Shown one piece after another: positions 1 to 11,884 of a DNA stretch of 64,000 nt; position 1 is the first letter of the stretch, and each line of letters opens with the position of its first letter. The notes beneath the pieces were generated by a model, which saw only the letters and a program-made list of their open reading frames with translations, ran no database searches and was not told the origin of the DNA. Source of the DNA: Onchidella celtica (Eukaryota > Mollusca > Gastropoda > Systellommatophora > Onchidiidae). The DNA lies in contig OZ007570.1 in the NCBI GenBank assembly GCA_963931925.1, positions 72,691,921-72,755,920 of the forward strand, written 5' to 3'. A program made the position numbers and the translations under genes.

Positions 1-2475
1 ACTGCCGTACAACGGCCTTATTCTCACATGCACTCTTCCTCGGATCCACAACCCGGTAGTTACTTCCTCAAGGCACTTCGGCCTCAGCCTCTCCCCTCAG
101 GGTCTTAATAGCACATTAATAATTCACTGACACCGCAGTCTTTCAATATCTCCTTCCTATTGTCATACACCTTAGCATTCCACTAGCACCTCAGCAGGGC
201 AATAGCACATTATCATTTCCATAGCCCATCAACATGGCAATAGTACATTATCACATTCGCGCTCATATCTACGTCCCTGTCCGTGGCCTGACTGCCACGA
301 CTTTATGTGCCTCTACTGTCCTGCACCGACAGCCTCACTCTTGGCCTATGTGTGGCCCCCGGCCCTATGCTGGCCTATCACCGTAGGCGGCGCGTCTAGT
401 TAATAGCATGTAAAGTTTTAAAGATGTGATACATGACACTCCATGATGACCCTACCTTAACCCCTGTGTGGCAGCAGGCGTTTATACTTCGTTTCAAGTT
501 CTCAACAGTTTGCGGCAATGAGTGTGAAAACGCAGGTGGGTCAGGCCGACCGTGCAGCATGGAAGGCGTGTTTTCACTTTCCAGGTCACTGTCCTCTCTG
601 AGATGTAATTACTGTCTTGTTCCTCACTATGTCTCTTCTAAATCAAAGGCAATATGACGAGAAGGACATGTTAATCAGTGACCCGCTGGCCGGAATCACA
701 AAGAGTAAGCTTTCGAAGGTTCACCCCACACTATCAAAAGATGTAGCATCCACATGCAAACTGCTGCTCAACAAATTTATAATATTGTCTCATTTTCTCC
801 TTAATTGACTATCATCTAGAGTTGTCTGTGTCTAAGAACCAGTCAGAACAAGCTCTGAAATTACCATTGCCCCAAATGCCCACATTGGGTCATGAGTATG
901 TGTCAATCTTGATGAAACCATTTGTTTAGTGCTTGAGGGGTTTGGTGAGTTGTCATGCTTTGTTCACAAGAAAATTACAGCTGTCAGTTTGGTACCATTG
1001 GTTAGACTTGAGGGTGAGGGTTTCATTGGTTGATTGATTCATTATCAAGCATGACAAGGCATGGCAGAAGTGTTTTCATATTGATCAAATACAAACAAGT
1101 TTTGTGGTCATTGGCAGGGGTCAGTGTGACCCAAATGAGATTCCCGTGAGTCGGTCAGAGGGTTTTACTGGTAGTGCGCGGGTGCTGCCTGGGGTTTAAG
1201 AGTATGTACTTGCACTCATGCCCAGCAGTATTCCCAAAGGGCCGTGGGAATTTCAGGGATCTTTTGGCAAGCCTTAAAAATTTAAGCCCTTTAATGGCCT
1301 TGGAACTTTTCTTACATGGAGGCAAAAATTTGAAATGCATAAATAAATAAATAAGCAGTGTCTCTGTTACCGTAAGCAATGTCTCTCTTACCACTCAATA
1401 CCTTGCATGGTAATGTCATTTAATTTTTGGTTTTCACTCATTTTCTTGCATTTAAGTAGCTAGCCCCGGAATTTAACTTGTTAGCAAGGAAACGCGATGG
1501 AAAAACAATCTCAAGGAGGTGCAGCAACCGTGTAAGTCAGCACATGCATTGAAATTGGATTCAGTTGTGACCTTCTCTCTATCATGATATGTATTGAATA
1601 TAGAGGTGCACCAGTTGCGTGGTAGTAATGTGAAACTTAAGGAAGGTTAGGGTTATCATTTTTCAGCAAAATCAGTTTGTTTTCAGTGAAACACATCAAT
1701 CGGAGTAATGATTTCATAAAACTCGTTTGTTCCATGTTGATAGATTTCTAAACTGGTAGATAATGTGGTCAAAACTTGGAAACAGAACGAGCACTGGTGA
1801 GGACATTAACAATTCATTTAACTGTATGGTTTTTAATGTGTTTCAGAATATAATTATCTACATACAATACTGTGTATGGAGATCTTATATGGACACGTCT
1901 ATTGAAATTGAAAACATTTTTCTCTACTTGATTGACTATTGTTGGCATGAAGAGGTGTTGACCTGGAAGCACAAAATAGAGCAAAAAGTCAGCAAATATA
2001 CAATCGTCCAGTCAGTTGCAAGTTCAAATATACATGTATATGTTTTCAAGTGATCACTAAATGGTGCGGGTTGGCTTTTTTTTTGTTTTTTGTTGCTTAT
2101 CTCTGTGGCACACATGGAATATGTTTGTTGGTGATAGAACTATCACATAGAGTGTGATCACCATCTGTGAATGAAACATGCAAACACAAAGTACACTGGA
2201 TTCACAATACAGAAGGAACATGGTGAGATGAAAGCATGGGTTTTTGTGCCCTTTAAAAGCGATACAGCGGTGTCTAAACTGTTTTGTACGTGTGGTTGCT
2301 TTGCTATTTCTTGAAGTACAAGTATGCATCTGAAAATACATTCCGAAGATTATTTTAGAATAACAGTATTGGACAGTTGGTCTACGAAACACGGGATGGC
2401 CTCATTGTCTGGTTGATTATGAGACAGGGTGAAACATTTAGAGAACTCCTACAGTATGACATTCATGGCCTAGAA
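1..2475. other. Non-coding stretch, no gene recognised
   Basis: No reading frame here has a recognisable domain or convincing splice borders. Open frames are short and biased by AT-rich sequence. The only exon-like feature is the weak candidate at 1485-1531. Because the next coding exon downstream is a 3' terminal one, this stretch is probably intron of that gene; this is inference. Confidence 0.5.
1485..1531 (+). CDS. Candidate small internal exon (weak)
   Basis: A 47-bp segment is bounded by a TTAG acceptor and a GTAAGT donor and stays open in the frame that reads QGNAMEKQSQGGAATV. The donor is good, but the acceptor has a poor pyrimidine tract. It could be an exon of the gene ending at 7540, or chance. 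No domain is recognisable. Confidence 0.2.
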
Positions 2476-2848
2476 CAGTGGTTCTCAGTTTGGGTGATAT
2501 CATCCCAGGGGAGAAGGGGTGCAAAATCAAAGAAAAGGGCTACAAGGGGTTGTTAAAGATGAAAAAGTGGGGAGAGGGGGGCAAAAACATGAACGGAGGA
2601 TGATTTGGGGGCAGGCATAGGGCAGCCACTGACTTGTTCAACAGCATGCATAATTAGCATTGATGAACAGAAAAGGCCTATGTTTTTTCACTGCATTTGG
2701 TAAAGAATGCTTCCTGTTTTATGATGAATAATCAATATGGCTAATGTCATTAGTAAAGCTTTATTAAACCTAACAGTGTAATTTGTGGGGGGGGGGGGGG
2801 GTTTGGAACTTAAGGGGGCAATTGTCTGAAAAAGGTTGAGAACCGATG
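2476..2848. mobile_element. hAT-type MITE with CAGTGGTTCTCA ends
   Basis: The left end reads CAGTGGTTCTCA and the right end is its inverted counterpart (reverse complement CATCGGTTCTCAACC). These are typical ends of hAT/Charlie-like elements. The flanks are GCCTAGAA (2468-2475) and GCCTAAAC (2849-2856), a 6/8 match to the 8-bp target duplication expected for hAT. The interior has no coding capacity and includes a G16 run near 2787, so it is non-autonomous. Confidence 0.7.
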
Positions 2849-5800
2849 GCCTAAACTCTCCTTTGACTATTCATTTTGAAAAGAGACACACAGCATTCCC
2901 AGTGTATCAGCAGATTTCAGCTGTTTTCATTTACCCAAAAGATTTGTCTGAAAGTCATGAGCTGTGCCTTTGTGATCGAAGAGTGGAAATGATTGGGAAA
3001 GGATGTAGTTACCACTGAGATTTTGCCTACTTGAAATTTCTACTGTTTTATTTTGGGTCCTCAAATTAGTGAGTGTAATGTAAGTATCTTAGTGTGATTT
3101 TTTTTTTCTACCATAAGCAGTGTTTGTTTTCAGTTACACTTCCCAACACATGATGGTGTGGGGAAGTTGCTGAGCATAATATTGGTCTGGTACGAAGTTT
3201 GATGTCACTAAACAAGGTCTGAAAACTGCAGTTCGAACAGGGAAAATTGCCTCAGTCCCAAGCCTGGTTTTGATCTACGTCGCGTTGATGTTGGTTCTCC
3301 TGAAGGGGGTGGGGATATGATTGGCCTGGATTGTCATATGAATGGCTGATTTTGCACCTTCATAACTACTGTGCTGGCACAACAAATTTAAGTCTTAGCA
3401 GACTTGATCGGTGTATTTATGTCTTGTTTTTTCTTTTGTTCATGTATGATGTTTGTGTTGTTTGTTTTTTTTTTTTAACTGTTGAGAGTGGTGTGTCTTT
3501 TTATTGTTGCTACCGTTTGTAAGCACCATGATTACATATAGTAGGATTTCTTCCTAATTAATCATCTCAATATTGGTATGTGAAATTTTCATTGTGAACA
3601 AGATATGGTTTTGTCATTTCCTTTGCTCCTTCTGTCTTTCCTTATTCTATGATCTAACCGTCAGTCCTTCCTTGCTTCCACAATACTATCCTTCCTTCCT
3701 TCCGTCTCCAGCCCCACGGTGCCTTCCTTCTTCATTCATCTACCATCCTAAAACTTGAATGTTCCTCAGCTGAAGCTCTGACATCATTGGTTTATCGTTG
3801 TTTGCAGCATTTTTGTTGTCAAATGAAACAATTTGTTTTGAGGCATTTGGTGATTATGTAAAACTGTTGGCCAACTTTGGCTGAGGTTGTTGATGTATGA
3901 CCCATCAGTCAATCAAAAGGGCATTGAATGTGAGTGGGAAGGTTTTCGTGTGAAATATTCCCCCCCCCCCCCCCCTTTTTTTTTTCTTCCCTCTTTCACC
4001 AGCATGAACAAGCGCTTGGAAATGAAATCATTGTTTGAGCTACCTATATTGAGTGATGCACTTGGTGGGGACATTGTCACCTATCACTGGGTCCTCTAAT
4101 TGCAATCTTTTATTCTGCTGTATCTTTTCTGTGCATTTCGTATAATTATAATTTCATCACTTTTCTCTTTCTGTCTCAAATCTCATGCGGCAAAATTTAC
4201 ACTTTGCAGAACCATGTAAATGACACAAAAATAGCCAGTTTGGTGAGAGGGGGATTAATGTAGATTTCCGTGTAGTATGTGGCAAGCCAGTACCTCTGAG
4301 TTTGGGATGTAGAGACAGTTATATAGTTCTTGCATCTCCGAGAAGAGTGTCCAGGTCGTAGGAAGAGATGCAGGTATAAAACCAGGGTTACTTACATGTT
4401 ATTCTACATGATTAAAATAATTACTCAATCCCAGAGCAGTTATGGACCATATTTCATCGGTGTTCCAGTCAGCTTTTAACCAAACTGGTTGGTCAGATAT
4501 TTTCTAAGATATTCACATTCCAAGTTTAACTGTTTTTCTAAATTTGAAACAGCCGATGGGTTGGTGACAGTGTGACCTTGTTATTGGTCGTCATCCTTAG
4601 TCTGTGCTTTTGATTGTCTTTGCTGGTTCCCTTTACTAGTAAAATTTCCAAATGCCAAATGTGAGACAGGGTAATGATATTGCAGGTACTCAATGATTTG
4701 ATGCAACAGATAACATGAAGTCTAGATGAGACCGCACTGTAATGTATAATGGTGCAGTATGTTAGAACATGAGATTGAAGCTTGGTTAAAAGGGGTAGAA
4801 ATAACACCCGTTGCCGAAAAAAAGACTTCATTTTTGTCAGAACATTGATATATATCTATGTCCTTCTTGGTGGGGAGTTGGAGGTGATTTACTTGGAGGC
4901 AACATTCGAATGAAAAGAGATTAATAATTATACAATATGTATTGTTTTTATTAGACCTTTCTGCCACACCTGCCAGCAACTGCACATCTGAACGTGTAAC
5001 ATAGGGTTGAGGAGGTCAAAACAAGTGAAGATAAGTTTTGAAATTTGAATTGGAGAGCTTGAAAATTATGATGTTCAGGAGATGGAAAACCTGAACTTAA
5101 GAATATCCTCAGATAGGGATGAAGGTAAAAAGATCATATTATGTTGCATTAAAGTCAAAGCTGTGGTTGGTAGTGGCTGTCTAATTTAAACTTTGAACTT
5201 ACACACATAAATGGTATTTGGAACTTGTTGCCCTGGGAGTCGGTCCTTTTTTCGTTCCATGTGGATTACTTGACAAGAACTTGGCACATTCTTCCTCGTA
5301 ACTTCATTCTTATGTGTGGCATACCTCTGCCCTGACATACTGTCTCTTGTAACATCGTTGTGAACTGTGGTCTAGGATTTGCCCTAGTATATGCTGAGAG
5401 TGCAACATGTTTGTTTAACTAAACAAGTTGGTTTAGAACAAAGCTTGCATTGATGACTTCATATAGCAATGATCAGCCATGATACGCTAGTGGTATTTCT
5501 GAGCAAACTTTGTTCTGCGTTTCAGTGAAATAGTTCATGTTTGAAGACCGCCCCTTATGCCGTATGATTAATGGAGTTAATTATGCGAACAACTTCCCTT
5601 ATAAAACTTGAAACAATGAAATGAAAAGGAAGAAAACCCACCCCCCCCCCCCCCACCCCCCCCCCCCCCCCCATGTGGCACTGGTTTAGTGGTTTTCTGG
5701 TGACTGGAAATATAAAATGTATCAAATATATAAAATATTCGTTATATATAAAATATTCCTTGCAAGAACTGTGGGATGAATGTTTTGCACCTCAGTCATA

Positions 5801-7213
5801 CCTCTTGCAAGCACCTAAAAAATCCTGTGCACAGTGGTCTAACACGTTAATTCGTGAACCAGACATACATTTAGTGCCTGTAAATCTATTTCATAAGTTA
5901 CACAGTTTAAAATTATTATCTATCAGATTAACTGTCCGTACAAGATCACTGGCCTTTTTGTGCTGGAAGGAGTTTTCTTCCTTTTTTTTTTCTTATCTAG
6001 TAGATAAGCCCCATTCTTAAAGGATTTGACCAGTTATCATGAAGATCTGCTACATGTACAGTGTCTTAGATGTGTTGTAATGTGATGTGGAGAGTGATTA
6101 ATTTAATATTCTTGTATGTTGCGAGTTCACGGCTGAGTGTATATGTGTGTTTAGTCACTGTTCCCTAAGACTAGTAACTCAACAAAAAAATGTGAAAAAT
6201 GGATATTTGTATATGCTCAGCTGCATTCGAAGCCACCTCGAATGATCTTGGTTCTAGACTCCTTCTCTGAAAAAGTAATTGAACAGCAATTTTCAAAAAG
6301 TCATTGCCACCAGACTGGTTGTGTTAAAATAAAACAGGTTTTTGCTTTTCCTGAAAAGTAGTTAAACCCAATTACCACAGTTTTAGTGAACAGTGACAGA
6401 TTTGTAGGGGATGGGTATTTGAATGGCAGTGAAAGTTGTAAGAAAGCTGAAAGGTACTGATTGAGGTCTTGTATTTGCCATCTCGCTTGTGTGAACCGTG
6501 AGAACCTTGACCCGAGCCAACAAACAAATTGTGCCTCTCAACAACACATTGTTTCTTGTTTCAGAAACCCATTGAATGCCACAATTGTCAAATGACAAAA
6601 TGTTCACGAAGGACTGATTTTGAGCAACATTTTTTTATATTTTTTAATACTCTTAAATATTCATAGCTGCTTATACATCACCAGTGATTTCTAAGTTTCA
6701 GCTGAATGGATTGTGTTGCAGATTTGCACACGTCTCTGTAATGGGAAATACATTTGTTAATGCTTTTGTCTTTCTTTTCTTCTCTCATTTGATTATGTGT
6801 CTGCGGCTTGCTGACTACTGTACACACCCTGTGATGGCGATGTTACTGCGATCTACTGATGGCCCTACCACTCATTCTTGGATATTTTGATTGTTGTAAA
6901 TATTTACTTGGACATTATGGTTATTATATCTGATCAATATGGACATTGCGTGATGAACAACCTGCGTGTGCGTAATGACCTGCGTGTGCGTAATGATCTG
7001 TTTATCTATTGTTTGGACACTTTATTTTCAAAATACTGCGACCTGTGTCATTAACTGCGAACGTTAAAAAAAAAAAAAAAAAAATTCTATTGATATTTTT
7101 TGTGTGTGTGTGTGTCTGCTGAAATAACAAAACATTGTGTTTCACTTCGTATGACAACACCAACTCCTGTGTGATGGGATTCCTAAAATCAGAGGCGTTC
7201 TCGTTTTGATCAG
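2849..7213. other. Probable intron, no exon supported
   Basis: About 4.4 kb of AT-rich sequence with homopolymer tracts (poly-C/T at 3960-3990, a near-pure C tract at 5641-5672, poly-A at 7065-7083). I found no segment with good acceptor, open frame and donor together. It is probably intron of the gene whose last exon begins at 7214. Confidence 0.5.
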
Positions 7214-7540
7214 GGTGGCCCTGAGGGCAACTTCCAGAATCAGCGTGGTGTTTTGGGAGCTCCTCCTGGGGGAATGGGTGGTCCAGGTGGCATGGGCGGT
7301 CCCGGAGGGATGGGTGGCCCGCAGGGTGGTTTAGGAGGTTCACAAGGCCCGATGGGTCCCTCTGCAGCTGCTCTGGCCGCTGGCCCCATGAGAGGTGGTC
7401 CGGGGGGAATGGGGGCTGGAGGTGGAAGCCCAAACATGTTTCAGTCACCAAACAGTCTAAATGAACGCATGATCCTTGAGCGACGCCGAGAAGCAGCACG
7501 AGAAGAGCTCAATGACATCAAGAGAATGCGCAGATTCTAA
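7214..7540 (+). CDS. Terminal coding exon: Gly/Met/Pro-rich tail of a nuclear-type protein
   Basis: The exon opens after a TTTTGATCAG acceptor in phase 0 and reads 108 codons to a TAA. Residues 1-14 are GGPEGNFQNQRGVL. About 65 residues of GGM/GGP repeats (GGPGGMGGPGGM) follow, then a charged, probably helical end, NERMILERRREAAREEL, finishing IKRMRRF. There is no methionine start at the exon border, so this is a C-terminal fragment and earlier exons lie upstream or outside. A Gly-rich low-complexity tail with a basic C-terminus is usual for RNA-binding nuclear proteins. A DBHS (NONO/PSPC1-like) protein is one possibility, but no RRM or NOPS domain is in view and the family is not established. 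Confidence 0.72.
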   Translation, partial: GGPEGNFQNQRGVLGAPPGGMGGPGGMGGPGGMGGPQGGLGGSQGPMGPSAAALAAGPMRGGPGGMGAGGGSPNMFQSPNSLNERMILERRREAAREELNDIKRMRRF

Positions 7541-8874
7541 GTTTCTGTCAGGAGCTTGTACGTCAAACAGCTCATTTGGAAAGTACCCATCATACATTCA
7601 GTCTTTATTAATTGTTCATTATAACAAAGCGGTATATCTTGTCTGTATGTCAGCTCACTCATGGCAACTCCAGTTATTGTTTGTTAGCCCAGAGCTGTGT
7701 GATTTAGTTATTCATCAAGACCAAGTGTGACTTCTGGACTGTCCAGTAAGTAGGAAATGTTTTAGACCTCCACTCCCCACTTTCTATGATCATTGTTGTC
7801 AGTGTAGTTGTGTAACTTTTGTGTTCTTCTTGGTAATGGAAAAATTCCAGTTTGTTCCCCTTTACTTTGCTATGTAAGATGATTTTAAATTTTGCATGCC
7901 GTTAACTGTATTTGTCACTATTTTTAAACTTGAACCTGTCTTATGTAAGTTTCAATGAGCTTGTAGAATCCGTGAGCAGACAGCCATTGTTTGCTGATGC
8001 TTTTCTGCCAGTATGGTAGTAATGCTGTTTCCTAACTGAACTGCCTAGACAGGTGAACAGAATGATGTTTGTCTTCAAGATCAGATGGATTGACTTCTTA
8101 CTGGCTGCAGCTGATACTATAGATCTTCTTAGAATGAGAATTTTTAGTCTTAGCAAGAGAACCGATGCTGTTTATTATTAAACAAGCCAGTTCTTTGAAA
8201 GAAATTCATGAAGTGAGACATCTGCATATATTTCACGGGGGAATATTTTGTCTCTTAACCTTGATCACAGTACATGTAATTAACGTCGATATTTGGTCAA
8301 GTGATTCAGACACCTTTTTTATTCATTTCGCAGTTACAAGGAATGGCAATGTTTAATTGCTCTCACGTGTTAAATGTTTGAAATTTTGTGACGAACTTCA
8401 TCTCACCAGCCAGTAACACCCAGATCAGCGTAGTCACCCAGGCGTAAAAAACCCATGGACTTTTATTATTTCATCTTTTATAACTGTAATCCTAATAATT
8501 TTGTGTTGTGCATGCTCAAATTTACATTTAAAAAAATTTTTTTTTGGCTTTGTTCGTCCAGCACTGTTTCTGCTAAACTCCCCCCCCCCCCCCATTTTTT
8601 TTTCTCTGGCCTTAGAAAACTACACACAGATGGTGTTGCTTTTTTTTTTTCTTTTTCCCAGTCAACTTATTTTGATGTATTCTGTGGTGTGTTGTGGCCA
8701 TTTTGAACTTCAGAGCATCCTACTGGTTAATGACCAAAGAAAGAAATGAATTCTTAATTGTGTTACGTTCAACATCATTTGTTTGTTCATGATCAAAAGA
8801 GTAAAGAATTCTTATTTGTGTTAAATTTGGCATCAGCTATGTATTTGAAATTCATTGTACTATTTTGTGTCGTC

Positions 8875-8880
8875 AATAAA
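8875..8880 (+). promoter_or_regulatory. Poly(A) signal AATAAA for the upstream gene
   Basis: AATAAA lies about 1.33 kb after the stop at 7540 and is followed within 50 bases by T/GT-rich sequence, the usual arrangement of a 3' end. This implies a 3' UTR from 7541 to roughly 8900. No earlier canonical AATAAA after the stop stood out. Confidence 0.55.
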
Positions 8881-8900
8881 GCTAGTTGAAGAAGAAAAAA

Positions 8901-10641
8901 TAACAGTTTTCATTATCCTAAATGTATGTGCATCTCTTCCTCTTCTCTCTCTCTCTCTACTGAAACCAGACCTCTTGTGTCCAAAGCCGTCTGAACGTGC
9001 GCTCCGCCTACAGTGCCTATTCTCATTAGCTTCTTCACACTCCCATGCATTCTATTTCATCAACACACCCATTTTTTTAAAAACATTGGCTACAATTTAC
9101 ACCGACGTATTTCATCCTGCTGCTGTCCCATTTTACACATCTGACTTTTCTTTGTGCTCTTTATCTCATTTGCCATTCCAAATGACACCAAGCATATTCC
9201 AATTCACACCACCATCGACATGTTTTCCAAACTGTTTTTTTCTTCCATCCCCTAGTATCAGTCATTTTTTGACCATTCTTTGACTATTACATCCTTCTGT
9301 CTCCATGTCTTATTAGCATCTGCTTCTGTGAGTGAGAATGACAAGTACTCTTTGCCATTGCCTTTGAGGAAAATCATTTTATATATATTCAGTGTAATAA
9401 AATCCTTAGTGGTAGGGGCAAATGGGAAAAACTCAGAGCAATGTGCTTGTAGCATGATGTTGGTGTGGCATGGCATGATTTCACGAAAAAATGATCATGC
9501 TAAACGTTTAGACAATGAGAAGATGCAATAATTTCCTTCAATTAATCAGGAAGAGAATACAGGAAAACAGAATTTCAGAAAAAACTTACAAGAACTGGTT
9601 GTGCAGTAATTAAAAAGAAAAAGAATTAATCACTTATTGTGTAAATTGTAGTCATATTACTCGAGATACATTCCACATTCCAATACATGTATTTGGAAAG
9701 CAGTGTTGAAACTTGAATGTCTGAACATCACTCAAGCACATTTTATTTATTGTATTCCCATGGCATCGGATCATTATAGGAAAGGAATCCCAGTTTAAAC
9801 AAAACTAATGGTAATTTGAAAGATGAAATTAAAAAAAGGCGTGCTTCTGAGCAATAAAATGCACGATGGCAGTTTGACATAAAGAAGTACGAAATAGGTG
9901 ACAAACATTCAAGGTGATTGTGATTGTTAGGACGAACAAATAGAATGTGTAAACAGGACCCAACCACTGTGTCTCTTTAAACTCTATATTTCTCTTGCAC
10001 GGTTATGGCGCATTATGATAGCTTGTGGGTCACCGTTGTCGTTACAATGATTTCATGGCCCTGCTCGATGTGATGGCAAGGTCTGAGCTGATTAGTCCCA
10101 GTGGTACCATTCTTACAAGACGCTGGCAGAATACAGCGTTTCAGAAAGGAACTAAGAAGGGCAGTTTTTGTATTTTCATCCATGAAATGGGTGCCACCTG
10201 TACAAGAAAATAGTCTAAACTAAGTCTTTTATTGAAATCAAACACATTTTGTTAAATTTTGCTGGAGGTTGGCAGTTTCCCGACCAAAACACATAATTCT
10301 GATGTCTGATGTGGAAGAAAAGTAGAAAGCTCAAAGTCTCTCATTTAATGCCCCTTTTGCTGCCCTTTGCTTTACAAAATTAGTCTATATTACACCACAA
10401 AATGTTAGAAAATGATAATACATAGACAAAGAGTGCAGAAATTGTGCACCAAAATGCATACCTTTCCTTGCAGCATTGATAAACATGACTGCAAAAGATA
10501 AATATTTTGTTGGGTGAACCGCAAACTCATCCTGGCCAGTGTCTGAAAGACGACAGAGGGACAGAATGCTGACAGTCGTTTTCTGATTTACATCAGCTAT
10601 CTCTAAGATTGGCAGCTTTTTAAAAAATCATGACCATAGTG
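8901..10641. other. Intergenic stretch, nothing recognised
   Basis: AT-rich sequence with a short CT repeat near 8945. The longest open frame (142 codons from 8855) is Ser/Pro/Phe-rich, lacks splice or start support, and matches no family I recognise. Confidence 0.5.
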
Positions 10642-10814
10642 CAGCCCTGATATGCCAACCAATACTAGAACATAGCTGCTACCTCACTTTGGCCATACAT
10701 TGACATTTCAAATCTTACTGATTTTAAAATTACATGATTAAAAGTTTTGAGTTGTGATATGCATTTCCTATGGCAGAGGCCCTCATCAAAACGTAAGCCT
10801 GGATATCAGGGCTG
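10642..10814. mobile_element. Small inverted-repeat element (CAGCCCTGATAT ends)
   Basis: The left end CAGCCCTGATAT and the right end ATATCAGGGCTG are exact inverted repeats separated by about 150 bp of AT-rich sequence. This is the shape of a short MITE. No clear target-site duplication is visible, so the superfamily is not assigned. Confidence 0.45.
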
Positions 10815-10873
10815 TACACACTGCAGAGTATACACCGGAGATGGGTGATAGGGGCCAAATTTTATACAAATAG

Positions 10874-11239
10874 CAGGGTTCACACAGGTCCTTAAAAGTC
10901 CTTAATTTTCATAAAAGAAAAAATAAGTACCTCAAAAGTCTTTAAATTCTGAAAATGATGTCAATGTCCTTAAGAGTCCTTAAAATTTGTTTTTCAAGTG
11001 AAAAATAATTTGAGATTAATTTAAATCTTCCGATAGCGATACAGAAACATCCGATTTCAATGTGTGAAGCACACCACTTGTATATCTGTAACATTTCTTG
11101 TGTTTTTTTTTTTTTTTTGGGGTTGTTTTTGAGTGCTGCATACATGGAATATTTTTTTTGTCACAGGCCCTTATTTTTGTTTGTTCGGAGACCTTGGGAA
11201 GTCCTTAAAATTAGTTTTCAGGACTTTGTATGAACCCTG
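10874..11239. mobile_element. hAT-like MITE with CAGGGTTCA ends and 6-bp target duplication
   Basis: The left end is CAGGGTTCACACAGGTCC and the right end, read in reverse complement, is CAGGGTTCATACAAAGTCC. The hexamer AAATAG flanks both sides directly (10868-10873 and 11240-11245). The interior repeats AAGTCCTTAAA-like words several times, as subterminal repeats do. It has no transposase and is non-autonomous. CAGGG ends fit hAT; 6 bp rather than 8 bp is unusual. Confidence 0.7.
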
Positions 11240-11754
11240 AAATAGGGTTTGTTGCAAGAGTCTCCTCCAAGATGAGATCATGAACATGAAGGATGCTGTG
11301 GATATGCTAATAAGTGCAGCTCACTTCAGGAAGGAAAAGTGACTTTGGAATTTCTTCATAGTTTCTTAATGATAGTCCAGAATGATGTGAATTTTAATAT
11401 AAAAGATTGTATTGCCAGGCTAAACCTGTTACTGACTTTTTAATATTAATTTTATTATTTTCATTTCTTAAATAATTATTATTTTAGTGGAGTTAAAAGG
11501 TGATTATTTAACCTGCAAGAAGGTAGTGTACTTTTTTCACTGACCTAGAGGGTCCACACCTTTCCATAATGCTTTGATTTGCTGACCACTTGTTTAATGT
11601 GCAGAGAATACGGAATGAGGAAAACAGGCATCAAAATTTGTATGTCTGCCCCATTGAAAGCTGAGACATAAACTCGTACCGCAGAAGCACATGGCTGTTC
11701 ACCTGTAACCAATCTACTGTCCGTTTTTTTTTCTTCTTTTTTTTTTCTTGGCAG

Positions 11755-11884
11755 GATGTAGGTGGTGTGAGAGGGAGAGCTCAAATGCAATTGAGTATTG
11801 AGTGGGATGGATTAAGTGTGGGGGCAGGCAGTGAAGATTCGGATTTTAATTCTAGTAGTACTAGTACATTTACAGATTTAGCAG
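11755..11884 (+). CDS. Candidate internal exon, unrecognised Ser-rich segment
   Basis: A strong pyrimidine tract (T8CTTCT9CTTGGCAG) precedes 130 bp that stay open in phase 0 and end at GCAG|GTAATT in phase 1. The translation begins DVGGVRGRAQMQLSIEWDG and becomes acidic then Ser/Thr-rich (SEDSDF, SSSTSTFTDLA). The splice signals and composition look genuine. It may be an upstream exon of the disordered protein at 25332-29658. That exon begins in phase 0 and this one ends in phase 1, so at least one more exon would be needed between them. Confidence 0.42.

Noticed and set aside
7002-7499. 165-codon minus-strand frame rich in Pro/Pro-Gly
   Set aside because: It is the mirror of the Gly/Met-rich plus-strand exon at 7214-7540, whose acceptor, stop and poly(A) signal are better supported.
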